64,000 bases of DNA from CAIJXB01 sp964439595 (GTDB lineage Bacteria; Chlamydiota; Chlamydiia; Chlamydiales; Rhabdochlamydiaceae), in NCBI GenBank assembly GCA_964439595.1, contig CAYTOK010000012.1, positions 1-64,000 of the forward strand, read 5' to 3'. Below the pieces are notes generated by a model. The model saw only the letters and a program-made list of their open reading frames with translations, did no database searches and was not told the DNA's origin. A program made the translations under genes and the position numbers. Below are positions 8,112-18,377 of the stretch, in pieces; position 1 is the first letter of the stretch; each line of letters opens with the position of its first letter.

Positions 8112-10871
8112 TTACGCTTGCTGAGGAGTTGGCTCTTTAAAGAGCTTAGAACCCTCACCTTCCTTGCCAGAAGGAGCTGGGGGAGGCGGAGGCAATTTGC
8201 GATTAAGATTTTCAAAAAGCTTTTCTTTTTCTTTTTTCTTTTCTAAATCCCAAGTTCCGTCTCTAATAGCCAAAACATCATCTCTATCTAAGGTTTCAAA
8301 GTCCATGAGCATATCCGTCATTAACTGAACCTGATCCCTGTGCTGCAAAATAAGCGACTTAGCTAATTCATAGGCAGACCCTAAAATCTTACGGACCTCG
8401 TCATCAATAGTTTTTGCCGTTTCTTCCGAATAAGCTTTCTCATGATAATTTTGCGTACCGAGATACTGTCCCCCTTCTGCTCTTTCATCATAAGCTACAA
8501 CACCAAGCCTATCTGTCATCCCCCACTCACACACCATACTCCGTACAAGACGCGTTGCTTGGGTAATATCCATCTGAGCTCCACTGGATATATCTCCTAG
8601 AAAAACTTCTTCAGCAACACGTCCTCCCATAAGAACAGCCAACTGATCTAAAATTTCTTTTCTCCAGTAATTCACCCTATTTTTCTTAGGCATAAAATGT
8701 GTAGCTCCCAAAGAAAGTCCCCTTGGAATAATAGTCACTTTATCTACAGGATCAGAGCGTTCCACGAAAAGAGCCACAATTGCGTGTCCAGACTCATGAA
8801 CAGCTGTTGTTTTCTTCTCTTGAAGATCTAACTCCATACTCCTTCTTTCTTTACCATACCGAACCTTGTCACAAGCTTCTGCTACATCTTGATCTGTTAC
8901 GGCGCTGCGTCCTTTACGAGCAGCTAAAAGAGCCGATTCATTTAAAATATTAGCTAGGTCAGCTCCCGAAGAGCCCGGGGTATTGCGAGCAATATTCATC
9001 AAGTTAACTTCAGGATCTAGCTTAATCTTTTGTGCATGCACCTTTAAAATCTCAAAACGCCCTTTAATATCTGGTAAATCAATAACTACCCTTCGATCAA
9101 AACGGCCAGGTCTCAAAAGAGCCTTATCAAGAACATCTGGTCTATTTGTCGCTGCAATTAAGATGATTCCTTCTGTTGCATCAAAGCCATCCATTTCTAC
9201 AAGCAGCTGATTTAGTGTCTGCTCTCTTTCGTCATGTCCGCCACCCATACCTGCACCTCTATGGCGACCAACAGCATCAATTTCATCCATAAATATAATG
9301 CAAGGAGCTTGTTTTTTAGCCTGATCGAAAAGATCTCTAATACGACTTGCGCCAACCCCTACAAACATCTCGACAAAATCAGATCCTGAAATAGAAAAGA
9401 ATGGTCTATCTGCTTCGCCAGCAACAGCTCTAGCTATAAGAGTTTTTCCAGTTCCAGGCGCTCCAATACACAAAACCCCTTTAGGGATTTTAGCCCCAAG
9501 AGCTGTAAATTTAGTAGGATCACGTAAAAACTCCACAATCTCTTGGAGCTCTTCTTTAGCTTCATCACAACCTGCTACATCTTTAAAGGTTGTCTTATTT
9601 TTCTCTTTAGAGATCATCTTAACAGGCGCCTTACCAAAAGTCATAGCCCCAGACCCCATACCGCCACCTTTCATCTGACGAGAAAAAACAAAATAAAGAA
9701 GTAACACAACTAAGATAACAGGCATAAGGGTCAAAAGATAACTTCCGTAATTAGGTGCTGGTTGCTCACTTTTAAAAGTCCTATCAAGCACTCTGTTATG
9801 AGGCTGATCAGGGACTTTAAAAAGCATCCCTTTATTTGCAGAAGAAAAACGACTCCACTCTTGCTTAGCTTGCGCATACCATAAAGAATATGCTTCCGAA
9901 TCTTGCTTTTCTAAAGCTGTTGTGGAAAGCTCTTTATCATTAAAGAACCAAATTACAGAACTAACTGACTGTCTAGCCTTATCTAATTCTGCGACGTTTT
10001 TATCAAATTTTTCAGCTAAAACTGCATATTGATCCAAAACAGATTTATAGTTTCGAACGCTACGAAGCTGTAAAAGCCTTATATTTTGTGTGTCCTTATT
10101 TAGCTCACTTACTATTTCAGAAAGGGATCCTAAAGCAAGCTGAAACTCGGCAAGCTTATTTTGAATAGACAAAGAAGATTGCGCAGTAACAGAAGCCTCT
10201 CTTTCTAAAAGCACTAACCTCTGCTTTATAGGCTCATTACCAATTCCTAAAACAGGAGAGCGAAATCCTTGAATAAGAGCAAGAAGATCTTGACCAAATA
10301 GAGTTACCTGCTCAGAAGAGACCGTATTTTGCAACTCTAGCAGCCGTCTTTTCAAATCCTCTAAGCTAATCACCTTACTGCTCGAAAGCTCCAAAATGGT
10401 AATTGCCCCTTGTTTACCAACCATATCATATGAAGGTCCGACTACCTGATATCCCCCATAAGGAATCTGCATACCACTGAGGTGTAAAAAATACTCTGTA
10501 GATTCAATCACATTTTGGCGCAAGGCATCCATCTGTCTTTCAACTTTAGAAAGCTCCGCTTTTTGCTCATGATTACTATTTAAGAGTTCCAAGTACCGGT
10601 AACGATCTTCTCCAGTTACCGTAGATTTATCTCTAAATTTACCACTAAATGTAACTAAATTGTCATTCAAAGCCACCTTGTTACTTGATGCCGGATCAAG
10701 TAAATCTAAATTCACTAAATGCTCTACTTGGTGGCTAAAAGAAACTTTAGCCATCGGCTCTGTATTCATGCCTTGAACTGTTAGTATGACCAACATAATG
10801 GCCAGCAAAAAAATGAAAAAACCGCCGGGAAAACCCTTTTTGTCAGACTTAGAATTGTTATCACCACTCAT
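8112..10871 (-). CDS. ftsH: ATP-dependent zinc metalloprotease FtsH
   Basis: Membrane-anchored AAA+ protease that extracts and degrades membrane and regulatory proteins. Order: TM1 near residues 16-35, a periplasmic region of about 340 residues, TM2 near 380, AAA domain with Walker A G-A-P-G-T-G-K-T (about 467), Walker B F-M-D-E-I-D, second-region-of-homology arginines in R-P-G-R-F-D-R-R, then the zinc site H-E-S-G-H (about 692) and a Pro-rich tail. The periplasmic part is several times longer than in E. coli, as in other chlamydial FtsH (about 900 residues), and looks coiled-coil-rich. I prefer the ATG at 10871; an in-frame GTG at 10916 would add 15 residues. tilS follows the same strand upstream, the order seen in C. 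trachomatis. Confidence 0.95.
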   Translation of the reverse strand: MSGDNNSKSDKKGFPGGFFIFLLAIMLVILTVQGMNTEPMAKVSFSHQVEHLVNLDLLDPASSNKVALNDNLVTFSGKFRDKSTVTGEDRYRYLELLNSNHEQKAELSKVERQMDALRQNVIESTEYFLHLSGMQIPYGGYQVVGPSYDMVGKQGAITILELSSSKVISLEDLKRRLLELQNTVSSEQVTLFGQDLLALIQGFRSPVLGIGNEPIKQRLVLLEREASVTAQSSLSIQNKLAEFQLALGSLSEIVSELNKDTQNIRLLQLRSVRNYKSVLDQYAVLAEKFDKNVAELDKARQSVSSVIWFFNDKELSTTALEKQDSEAYSLWYAQAKQEWSRFSSANKGMLFKVPDQPHNRVLDRTFKSEQPAPNYGSYLLTLMPVILVVLLLYFVFSRQMKGGGMGSGAMTFGKAPVKMISKEKNKTTFKDVAGCDEAKEELQEIVEFLRDPTKFTALGAKIPKGVLCIGAPGTGKTLIARAVAGEADRPFFSISGSDFVEMFVGVGASRIRDLFDQAKKQAPCIIFMDEIDAVGRHRGAGMGGGHDEREQTLNQLLVEMDGFDATEGIILIAATNRPDVLDKALLRPGRFDRRVVIDLPDIKGRFEILKVHAQKIKLDPEVNLMNIARNTPGSSGADLANILNESALLAARKGRSAVTDQDVAEACDKVRYGKERRSMELDLQEKKTTAVHESGHAIVALFVERSDPVDKVTIIPRGLSLGATHFMPKKNRVNYWRKEILDQLAVLMGGRVAEEVFLGDISSGAQMDITQATRLVRSMVCEWGMTDRLGVVAYDERAEGGQYLGTQNYHEKAYSEETAKTIDDEVRKILGSAYELAKSLILQHRDQVQLMTDMLMDFETLDRDDVLAIRDGTWDLEKKKEKEKLFENLNRKLPPPPPAPSGKEGEGSKLFKEPTPQQA

Positions 10872-10978
10872 CGTATACAACCGCTTGTTTTTAAATTGGG
10901 CAACTTTTGCACTCACAAGGCTTCTTGTGACAAATGCTACTTTATCCAGAGATTAACAGAAATGGAATATATTGTCTT

Positions 10979-12334
10979 TTAATTTAACATTTTTTTACAT
11001 CTAATAGTTAAAAATTTCCCATCGCACGATTTATTTAAATGAATATAGAAAACAAAATTAAGATCAACTAGCATTCCTTTATTCATTAAAAAAGGAAAAA
11101 CTCTTTTCATTTTAGCGGGAATTTTGTTTTTAGAGAAAAAGCAAGAAATCTTCTTCCGATCTTCTTTGCTTAAGTTATCGTACGGCACGATTTGAAAAGA
11201 TTCTCTGCCTTCAGGAATTTGATAAATTAGCTCCCCCTGCATAAAAGCAAAAAGCAAAGGATTTACCTCATTAACCAGCCCTACTCTTTCCACTTCAAAG
11301 AACCAGGGTTCTAGACAATTGAATAAAGAACCAACAAGGAGCTCACCCTCTAAAAGGTAAGAAGGCAATAACTCAGAAAACCAAAAAACACGGCCCCTAT
11401 CTACAACAATCTCGCCAAAATCCACATCAATACTCTTATCAATAGCTCCTTCTTGTAGAAGAGAATCTATCAACACAAGAGCCTTCCTCCCTAAAAAAGC
11501 CCCTTTTTCTTTAAGACATACTCGCACGAGTTCCTGTCTTTCCAAAGGATCCTCTATTTGAAAGTCCATAACAGACAAACAAAAACCAAAGAAGCCTTCT
11601 ATTTTTTTATCGAGCAATAGACCTATGCGCCTTTGCATAGCAGATTTGACTAAAGAAATCTCCTTACCGATCTCAACTAAATTCTTCTGTATGTTTTTAC
11701 CGAACCATTTTTCCATTTCAGGAAAAAGCTTTTCTCTAATTCTGGGGCGTAAAAAATGCAAATCTTTATTAGTATAATCTAGCAAATAGCTCACTTGATT
11801 TTTCGCATTCCACGCTAATAAGCTTTCTCTTGAAACTTCTAAAAGAGGCCTTAAAATTCGCATGCCCTGATAAAAAGAGCAGCCGCTCATACCTCCGCAG
11901 GAAAAAATACTAGCCCCCTCGAAAATTCTTTTTAAAATAGTCTCAGCTTGATCTTCCCTTTGATGTGCTAAAATAAGAGCTTGAGCACCAGTTTTGACGT
12001 AAATTTCTTTAAAAAAAGCATATCTTTCCTCTCTAGCCGCCTCTTCTTTATTAGAAAGAGCCGGCCCCTGAGATCTCGCAAAATAGAAAGGGAAACCCAT
12101 TAATTCCACCCGGTTTTTTAGGATAAGAGACTCTGAAAAACTCTCTTCTCTCCAAGCATGGTCAAAATGTACTACAAATATATTCAGCCGTAAAAATTGA
12201 CACTCTTTGCATAAAGAAAGTAAAGCTGAGGAATCAACACCGCCAGAAAAGCCTAAAAGAACAGGCTGCTTGGGATCAAGGGGGCATTCAAATGTAAAAA
12301 AATCTCTAATCACCTTAACTAAAGGATCTCTCAT
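10979..12334 (-). CDS. tilS: tRNA(Ile)-lysidine synthase TilS
   Basis: Converts the wobble cytidine of the AUA-reading tRNA(Ile) to lysidine, using ATP and lysine. The N-terminal PP-loop motif G-F-S-G-G-V-D-S-S is clear, followed by the family segments H-F-D-H-A-W-R and A-H-Q-R-E-D-Q-A-E-T. The protein is about 451 residues from the ATG at 12334; an upstream ATG at 12418 would add 28 hydrophobic residues before the conserved fold and is less likely. The C-terminal half is the weakly conserved substrate-binding part. It is divergent from the lptF-like gene, whose GTG start lies 175 bases away, and precedes ftsH on the same strand. Confidence 0.93.
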   Translation of the reverse strand: MRDPLVKVIRDFFTFECPLDPKQPVLLGFSGGVDSSALLSLCKECQFLRLNIFVVHFDHAWREESFSESLILKNRVELMGFPFYFARSQGPALSNKEEAAREERYAFFKEIYVKTGAQALILAHQREDQAETILKRIFEGASIFSCGGMSGCSFYQGMRILRPLLEVSRESLLAWNAKNQVSYLLDYTNKDLHFLRPRIREKLFPEMEKWFGKNIQKNLVEIGKEISLVKSAMQRRIGLLLDKKIEGFFGFCLSVMDFQIEDPLERQELVRVCLKEKGAFLGRKALVLIDSLLQEGAIDKSIDVDFGEIVVDRGRVFWFSELLPSYLLEGELLVGSLFNCLEPWFFEVERVGLVNEVNPLLFAFMQGELIYQIPEGRESFQIVPYDNLSKEDRKKISCFFSKNKIPAKMKRVFPFLMNKGMLVDLNFVFYIHLNKSCDGKFLTIRCKKMLN

Positions 12335-12508
12335 GTAAAATACTCTAAAAAAATCATAGAACCTTAAGCTTACAAGACAAACCTCTTTTAAGAACACTTT
12401 TAAGAATTTTTTTAGCAAGAATTGGCAACAAAAGTTCTGTTAAAAATATTGTTCTTGCACTAGAATGTCTCTGTACTATCAGATTTAACCTAAATAGAGG
12501 AAACCCTC

Positions 12509-13594
12509 GTGCCCATCCTTTGGAAATACTTGTTAAAAAGTTATTTTCAGTTTTTAACACTCTGCACTTCAGCATTTGTAGCAGTTCTCCTCGTTATTCG
12601 CTTCCAAGAAATTGCGCAATTTGCTTCTTCAGGAGCAAGCCTTAAACATATTGGGCTTTTTTCTCTATATCAAATTCCTTACATCCTACCGATCGCTATC
12701 CCTATATCTAGCCTTATAGCTTCTATGATCTTATTTCAACGAATGAGCTTTTACCTAGAATTCACAGCTTTAAGAGCCTGCGGGGTTGCTATAAAATCCA
12801 TTACAGCTCCTATTTTACTCTCCTCCTTACTCCTTGGAGTAATAAATTTTTCTATAGCTTCTGAAATAACGCCTATTACAAGGACTAAGGCAAAGCACCT
12901 CATGTATGAGGTTATCCAAGAAAATCCGTTAATCCTAATGCAAAAAGATTCCATGCTTGGATTAAAGACCGCGGAATTTGATTTAAAAAAGTTAAAACTA
13001 GGGAAAAAGGCGGCAGAAGTCCTTTGTATTATGAGACAATCCTCCGGCGAAAGAATAGGCCTATTCACCGCTAAAGAGATTTCCACAGAAGGTAATTGTG
13101 TTATAGGAAAAGACATCTCGATTCTTTCCACGTTTGGAGCTGATCCCGAGGGGTATGATCACCTAATGATCGAAAACCAACAAGCCATGAAAATAAATAA
13201 ACAGGAGCTCACAAACCATCTGCTAAAAACAGAGTGGTTTGCTAAAGACGATCTTCTTAATTTCAAAGGAATTCTACAAAAATCCTTGGTAGAAACAGCC
13301 CCTTTTCCCTCTAAATCCTTTTTAGAAATCCTCCGTAGGATTTTTTTAGGGCTATGCCCGATTACATTCACTTTAATAGGCCTTTGCTTTGGAACAAATA
13401 TAGGACGCAGTAAAAAGAAAACACCCATTCTTTTTGCCTTTTCTCTTGCGGCTCTTGTCATGATTTGCTTTGTCGCCACAAAAACTCTACAAAAATTTGC
13501 TGTACTTTCTCTATTTCTGTATCTTTTACCACAACCAGTAGCTGCATTACTAAGCCTTAAATCCTTATTTTCTTCTTCTCGGGGGATTGAATGA
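12509..13594 (+). CDS. LPS export ABC transporter permease, LptF/LptG family (first of two)
   Basis: 361-residue YjgP/YjgQ-type membrane protein. It would form, with the next gene, the inner-membrane permease pair that hands lipopolysaccharide to the LptB-driven transport bridge. It has three N-terminal hydrophobic helices, a periplasmic beta-rich middle (about 120-260) and three C-terminal helices. The start is GTG, set by AGAGG 8 bases upstream. Its TGA overlaps the next ATG (ATGA). A pair of such genes beside tilS-ftsH matches the arrangement I recall in C. trachomatis (CT838-CT841). Which of the pair is LptF and which LptG is not decided by the sequence. Confidence 0.88.
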   Translation: MPILWKYLLKSYFQFLTLCTSAFVAVLLVIRFQEIAQFASSGASLKHIGLFSLYQIPYILPIAIPISSLIASMILFQRMSFYLEFTALRACGVAIKSITAPILLSSLLLGVINFSIASEITPITRTKAKHLMYEVIQENPLILMQKDSMLGLKTAEFDLKKLKLGKKAAEVLCIMRQSSGERIGLFTAKEISTEGNCVIGKDISILSTFGADPEGYDHLMIENQQAMKINKQELTNHLLKTEWFAKDDLLNFKGILQKSLVETAPFPSKSFLEILRRIFLGLCPITFTLIGLCFGTNIGRSKKKTPILFAFSLAALVMICFVATKTLQKFAVLSLFLYLLPQPVAALLSLKSLFSSSRGIE

Positions 13595-14676
13595 GTCTAT
13601 TTCCCATTTGGCAACGTTACTTATTCACAAATCTACTTAAAAACTTTCTGCTATTTCTTTTTTGTTTTTTCCTATTATACACTCTTATTGATTTTTCTAC
13701 CCATTCCCAGGAATTCATAAAAAATGAAAAAATAGATTTCTCTAAGTTACTGATCTATTACACTTACCAGTTTATTAAAAGACTCCCCCTCCTGCTTCCT
13801 CTCTCTCTCTTAATTTCTACTATTAAAGTCCTAAGCGCTTTCAATTCCCATAGAGAACTGCTCGCCCTGCAAGCTTCCGGGGTAAACATAAAGAAGATAT
13901 TAAAGCCTTTTTTCTTTTTAGCCCTGCTTTGTACACTAACTACATATGCTAACGAAGAATTGTTTTTACCCAAAACAATGGCCTACCTAGACCACATACA
14001 AAAACCAAATGAACTCAATCATTTGAAAAAAACTCCTAAAAAGCAATTTAATACATTTGTGTTAGCCGATTCTTCCAAGCTGATCTACCAACGTTTTGAG
14101 CAAGAAAAAAATGTTTTTTTTGACGTCTATTGGGTTCGCTCATTTCATGATATTTGGCGCATGAAATACCTAAGTGCCGACCCAAAAAATCCCATAGGGG
14201 AATATGTGGACCATATAACTAGGGATAATGAAGGACGTCTACAAAAGGTAGAATCCTATGAAAAATGCCGCCTCCCCCTCTTAAAATGGGAGATAAAGGA
14301 GTTAAATAAAAAACAATCAACTATAAAACATCAAAAAATCAGTACGCTCGCTCTATTTTTATTAAAAAAAGACCCCAACTCCTTTCATTTGCAAGGAGAA
14401 GTTAAAACACACTTTTTCTATAAACTAGCGATCCCCCTACTACCTTTTTTTGTCTTATTTGGTGTTTTACCTCACTGCATTTCCTATTCGAGAAGATCCC
14501 CTATTTTTCTAGTATATGGCATCTCTATTTTTTGTTTTGTTGTTCTTTTCACCCTAATACATGCCATGATTATTATAGGAGAAAATCAAACAATACCCCC
14601 TTATATAGCGATTTTCACACCCTTATTGCTATCGTTTATTACTATCTATCCAAAATACCTAAAAAAAACAGGATGA
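13591..14676 (+). CDS. LPS export ABC transporter permease, LptF/LptG family (second of two)
   Basis: 361 residues with the same layout as the preceding protein: N-terminal helices, periplasmic middle domain and three C-terminal helices. The segment A-L-Q-A-S-G-V-N near residue 90 is typical of the family (in the first protein the same place reads A-L-R-A-C-G-V-A). The start overlaps the preceding stop by 4 bases, so the two are translated together and probably form a heterodimer. The PAP2 gene begins 3 bases after the stop, which extends the operon towards envelope lipid metabolism. Confidence 0.88.
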   Translation: MSLFPIWQRYLFTNLLKNFLLFLFCFFLLYTLIDFSTHSQEFIKNEKIDFSKLLIYYTYQFIKRLPLLLPLSLLISTIKVLSAFNSHRELLALQASGVNIKKILKPFFFLALLCTLTTYANEELFLPKTMAYLDHIQKPNELNHLKKTPKKQFNTFVLADSSKLIYQRFEQEKNVFFDVYWVRSFHDIWRMKYLSADPKNPIGEYVDHITRDNEGRLQKVESYEKCRLPLLKWEIKELNKKQSTIKHQKISTLALFLLKKDPNSFHLQGEVKTHFFYKLAIPLLPFFVLFGVLPHCISYSRRSPIFLVYGISIFCFVVLFTLIHAMIIIGENQTIPPYIAIFTPLLLSFITIYPKYLKKTG

Positions 14677-14679
14677 TTC

Positions 14680-15441
14680 ATGTCTTTATCAAAAACCAGC
14701 CCCTGGAATACTCGAGTTCTTATTTTTTCACACTTACTTGTCGCTATTCTTCTGGCTAGTTTATTTCTAGAAAACACTCATTTTATCTGGGTTCCCCTAG
14801 ACACTTTTGCCTTTAGGTTTTTCAATTCATGGATTAAGGAAAATGTTTTTTTTCAAACTTTTTGGGCTCTTGCCAACCACAGATGGGCTGATTGGGTAGA
14901 GGACATCTGTTTTCTGCTTATTTTCAGCTGGATTATCCTTGCAACACCTAAAGAAAAAAGGCTCCAAAAAAGCGCTGAGTGCCTATTCATTTTGTTATAC
15001 TCAGTTTTTGTCATACTCATTAGCAACGAACTCTTGTTCCGTGGCTTACTCCACATAGAAAGAAAAAGCCCTACATTGACACTAGACTCCTACGTCTTTT
15101 TACCTGAAAAAATAACGTGGCTAAAAGTAAAAGCTAAATCCTTAAAAAGCTTTCCAGGAGACCATGCAACCACAGCTATTTTATCCATAGTAGGATTTTA
15201 CTATTTAGCAAGAAATAAGCTATCTATCCAAATCACTGCTATTTGCTATGGTATTTTTCTTTTTCTTCCAAGACTTATAGTAGGAGCCCATTGGCTAACT
15301 GATATTGTACTTGGTAGCGGGTCGATCGTTCTTATTTCTTGGGTTTGGGCATTTTGTACACCACTAGCCTCTTTTTGCATAAAAACTCTAGAAAAGCTAT
15401 TCTCCAAAATAAAACAAACAACTACTAAGGCCCTACAATGA
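14680..15441 (+). CDS. PAP2-family membrane phosphatase
   Basis: 253 residues with about six hydrophobic helices. The acid phosphatase motifs are recognisable: a degenerate first motif ending R-K-S-P (about residues 128-131), F-P-G-D-H in place of the usual P-S-G-H, and R-L-I-V-G-A-H-W-L-T-D matching R-x5-H-x3-D. Such enzymes remove phosphate from lipid substrates (lipid A, undecaprenyl diphosphate, phosphatidylglycerophosphate). Its place directly after the two Lpt permease genes favours a lipid A or carrier-lipid substrate, but this is inference. Its stop overlaps the next start by 4 bases. Confidence 0.85.
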   Translation: MSLSKTSPWNTRVLIFSHLLVAILLASLFLENTHFIWVPLDTFAFRFFNSWIKENVFFQTFWALANHRWADWVEDICFLLIFSWIILATPKEKRLQKSAECLFILLYSVFVILISNELLFRGLLHIERKSPTLTLDSYVFLPEKITWLKVKAKSLKSFPGDHATTAILSIVGFYYLARNKLSIQITAICYGIFLFLPRLIVGAHWLTDIVLGSGSIVLISWVWAFCTPLASFCIKTLEKLFSKIKQTTTKALQ

Positions 15442-16946
15442 GCAAAAATCTAGATCCCTTAGCTAAACTAAAAAAACTATCCACGGAAAGCACGCTCTTA
15501 ACATCCATAAGTCATCTTTTAGAGTGGGATCAAGAAACCTATATGCCTGAGGGAGCTGTCGAGTTTAGATCCTCACAAATGGAACTTTTGGCTGGTCTCA
15601 TTCACAAGAAAAAAACATCCCCCTCTTTTAGAAAAGAGCTCTCTAAATTCATAGACATAGACACGGGAGAGGTTCTAAATAAAGCCCAAAGCTTAGAAAA
15701 CAAGGCTGCTCTTAGAGAGTGGCGAAGAGACGTTCTTATCTCTTCTAAATTACCCACTTCCTTTGTAAAACAATTTGCTAGAGTATCTTCAAAAAGTGTT
15801 TCCGTCTGGGCTGAGGCTAAAAAAAATAATGACTTTTCTTTATTTGCTCCTCATTTACAGAAAATAGTAACTCTTTCTCAAAAACAGGCAAAACTCCTCG
15901 GCTATAAAAATCATCCTTACGATGCACTTCTTGATCTCTACGAACCTGGAATGACCACAGATTTTCTAACTCCTCTTTTTGCTGGGTTAAAAAAATCACT
16001 AATAGAAATCCTCAAGAAAGCACAAACAGGATCTATAAACTCTTTCACAAAAAGCTTTCCCAAAAACCTTCAAATGGAAGCTGGCAAGCTCCTTATAAAA
16101 GCGATGGGATTTTCTGAAAAAACAAGCCGTTTAGATCTATCTTCTCATCCTTTTTGCACAGGCATTCACCTCACAGATACTAGGATGACTACTCGCATTT
16201 CTGAAAAAGACCCTCTTTCCAGCTTACTTTCTGTTTTACATGAAGGAGGTCACGGCCTATACAATAAAAATCTACCTAAAGAGCTCTACGGAACTCCCCT
16301 TTGTGAACACGCCTCTTACGGCGTAGATGAGAGTCAATCTCGTTTTTGGGAAACAATGGTTGGTAAAGGACTCCCGTTCTGGACATTTTTTTATCCCAAA
16401 CTACAGGATCTTTTCCCTGAAAATCTATCTGGGATATCACTGGAAGATTTTTATAAAAAAATCAACCAAGTAACCCCCTCCTTCATTAGGGTAGAGGCCG
16501 ATGAAGTTACCTACTGCCTTCACATAATTTTACGCTTTGAGCTAGAAAAAGGGCTAATGGATGGAAGCATTGAGGTAAAAGACATTCCCCGTCTTTGGAA
16601 TGCTAAAATGCAAGAAACTCTTTTTATAACTCCTTCTAATAATGCAGAGGGCTGTCTGCAAGATATTCACTGGGCGATGGGGGGTATTGGCTATTTTCCT
16701 ACGTATGCTCTTGGCAACTTATTAGCTGCAGAGCTCTTTGCCCTTATGCAAAAATCCTATCCTAACTGGCAGGAGGAAATCACATCGGGCAATCTTTCTT
16801 TTTTAGAAGAGTTCCTCAAAGAAACAGTGCATAAACACGGTAGAATCTACCCTGTAAACGAACTTACTAAAAAAATCGTAGGGAAGCCACTTAGCGCCGA
16901 AGCGTATATTACTTACCTACAAAAAAAATATGAAAAGGACATTTAG
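15438..16946 (+). CDS. M32-family (Taq-type) metallocarboxypeptidase
   Basis: 502 residues, the normal length for this cytosolic zinc carboxypeptidase, which trims residues from peptide C-termini. The zinc site H-E-G-G-H is at 268-272 and the downstream E-S-Q motif at about 298-300 gives the third metal ligand. The N-terminal helix W-D-Q-E-T-Y-M-P is also a family hallmark. The ATG overlaps the stop of the PAP2 gene, so it is the last gene of the lptF-lptG-PAP2 operon, with no obvious functional link to it. The next gene is convergent. Confidence 0.93.
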   Translation: MSKNLDPLAKLKKLSTESTLLTSISHLLEWDQETYMPEGAVEFRSSQMELLAGLIHKKKTSPSFRKELSKFIDIDTGEVLNKAQSLENKAALREWRRDVLISSKLPTSFVKQFARVSSKSVSVWAEAKKNNDFSLFAPHLQKIVTLSQKQAKLLGYKNHPYDALLDLYEPGMTTDFLTPLFAGLKKSLIEILKKAQTGSINSFTKSFPKNLQMEAGKLLIKAMGFSEKTSRLDLSSHPFCTGIHLTDTRMTTRISEKDPLSSLLSVLHEGGHGLYNKNLPKELYGTPLCEHASYGVDESQSRFWETMVGKGLPFWTFFYPKLQDLFPENLSGISLEDFYKKINQVTPSFIRVEADEVTYCLHIILRFELEKGLMDGSIEVKDIPRLWNAKMQETLFITPSNNAEGCLQDIHWAMGGIGYFPTYALGNLLAAELFALMQKSYPNWQEEITSGNLSFLEEFLKETVHKHGRIYPVNELTKKIVGKPLSAEAYITYLQKKYEKDI

Positions 16947-16978
16947 CTAAAATTCTTCTCTATGGAATTACTTCTTAT

Positions 16979-17002
16979 AAAAAAGAGCTACTTGTAAAGC
17001 TC
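16979..17002 (-). terminator. Probable terminator of hemN
   Basis: On the minus strand a short stem (GAGCT / AGCTC) with an 8- to 9-base loop is followed by a run of six T. The stem is short, so confidence is moderate. Confidence 0.5.
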
Positions 17003-17027
17003 GAAACTATAAAGTAAAAAGAAAGCG

Positions 17028-18377
17028 TCATGCCGAAGCAATAACTCCCGACTTTACTTGGTAAGCGTCAAATATATGAGCTAGATTGCGAAGAAAAAAT
17101 TTCCCTAAAGTTGTTGAATCAAAACTTTCATCACTATTTATAAAAAGAGAAGAATGAAGAGTTTTATTAAGTTCGTCTATTTCTTTTTGAAAATAACCAT
17201 CAAAATCACAAGAGAATTTTTTGAAAAAAGATTTTTTATCTAAAAGATAACCACACATAATCTTATGAATGACCCACTGTCTAATTTTATCATCGTCTGA
17301 AAGGATTAGTCCTTGCGTAATAGGGAGTCGATCATTTTCGATGCTTTTTTTGTAGAAATCCAAATCTTTAGTATTTTGAAAATAACCTTCTTTTAAAGAA
17401 CTAATCGCAGATAGTCCAAATCCTATAAGGGAACTTGAAATTCCAAGATCATATCCTTGAAAATTTCTTGTAAGCTTTTGATTCAGGTGAGCTTGAGCGA
17501 GCGAATCTTGAATTTTTACAAAGTGATCGATTCCTATAGATAAATATCCTTCTTTTTCCAAACGTTCTTTAGCGTTATAGAATATTTGTATTTTTTCTTC
17601 TAAAGAAGGAAGCCTATCGATCGGGAGATTGTTTTGATGCGACCGAATTTGAGGGACATAAGCAAACGAAAATAGAGCTATCCTATCGGGTTTCATAGTT
17701 AAAAGAGTATCTAAAGTTTGATCAAAAGAAGCTATTGTTTGAAAGGGAAGTCCATAGATCAGATCTATATTAATACTATCAAAAAAAGAATCCCTAGCCC
17801 ATAAAAATACTTTTTCAATAAGTTCTTTTGGTTGAATGCGACCAATAGAATTTTGTACCTGCGGATCAAAATCTTGAACTCCTAAACTGATTCTATTAAA
17901 TCCCATTTTACGTAGCAGTTGAAGGTCATTGGGGCAGTGAATTGTTCTGGGGTCAATTTCAATAGCCATTTCTATTTTATCTACAAAATAAAATTGAGAC
18001 CTTGTGAATTCTATAAGAGAACTAAGAAGCTCAAAGTTTAAGCTTGTAGGAGTACCTCCCCCGAAATGTATTTGTACGACCTCAGAAGGGGACCTAAGCA
18101 GCTTCCTAAAAAGGACTATTTCTTTTTTTAAGTATGACACATAGCTTTCCTTTATTTTTTCATTTTTTAAAGGAATGGTAAGGCACCCACAGAATAAACA
18201 ACGTTTATCACAAAAAGGAATATGAAAGTACAGAGAAAGAGGCTCCTTTTCTATCTTTTGAATAGCGTCTTCATACCCGATAGAGTTTAAGATATTCCAA
18301 TAAGTAGCCGGTGGATAGCTAGTATAGCGGGGTAGTGGATGAAAAAGTGGTAAGAGATTATTAACAGCTTGCATCAT
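17028..18377 (-). CDS. hemN: Oxygen-independent coproporphyrinogen III oxidase HemN
   Basis: Radical-SAM enzyme that decarboxylates coproporphyrinogen III to protoporphyrinogen IX in haem synthesis. The cluster motif is C-x3-C-x2-C-x-C at residues 56-65 within F-H-I-P-F-C; the fourth cysteine (C-G-C) is typical of true HemN, whereas HemW chaperones lack it. The N-terminus P-R-Y-T-S-Y-P is the HemN opening, and G-G-G-T-P-T and the later G-L-P-F-Q-T fit the family. About 449 residues, close to the E. coli length. The start is taken as ATG at 18377 (a TTG lies just before it); AGAGGA lies upstream. It stands alone between convergent and divergent neighbours. Confidence 0.92.
   Translation of the reverse strand: MMQAVNNLLPLFHPLPRYTSYPPATYWNILNSIGYEDAIQKIEKEPLSLYFHIPFCDKRCLFCGCLTIPLKNEKIKESYVSYLKKEIVLFRKLLRSPSEVVQIHFGGGTPTSLNFELLSSLIEFTRSQFYFVDKIEMAIEIDPRTIHCPNDLQLLRKMGFNRISLGVQDFDPQVQNSIGRIQPKELIEKVFLWARDSFFDSINIDLIYGLPFQTIASFDQTLDTLLTMKPDRIALFSFAYVPQIRSHQNNLPIDRLPSLEEKIQIFYNAKERLEKEGYLSIGIDHFVKIQDSLAQAHLNQKLTRNFQGYDLGISSSLIGFGLSAISSLKEGYFQNTKDLDFYKKSIENDRLPITQGLILSDDDKIRQWVIHKIMCGYLLDKKSFFKKFSCDFDGYFQKEIDELNKTLHSSLFINSDESFDSTTLGKFFLRNLAHIFDAYQVKSGVIASA

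Noticed and set aside
8983..9210. Plus-strand open frame inside ftsH
   Set aside because: It is antisense to the AAA domain, whose motifs are fully conserved.
12354..12575. Minus-strand frame across the tilS-lptF divergent region
   Set aside because: It overlaps the conserved starts of both genes in other frames and has no motif.
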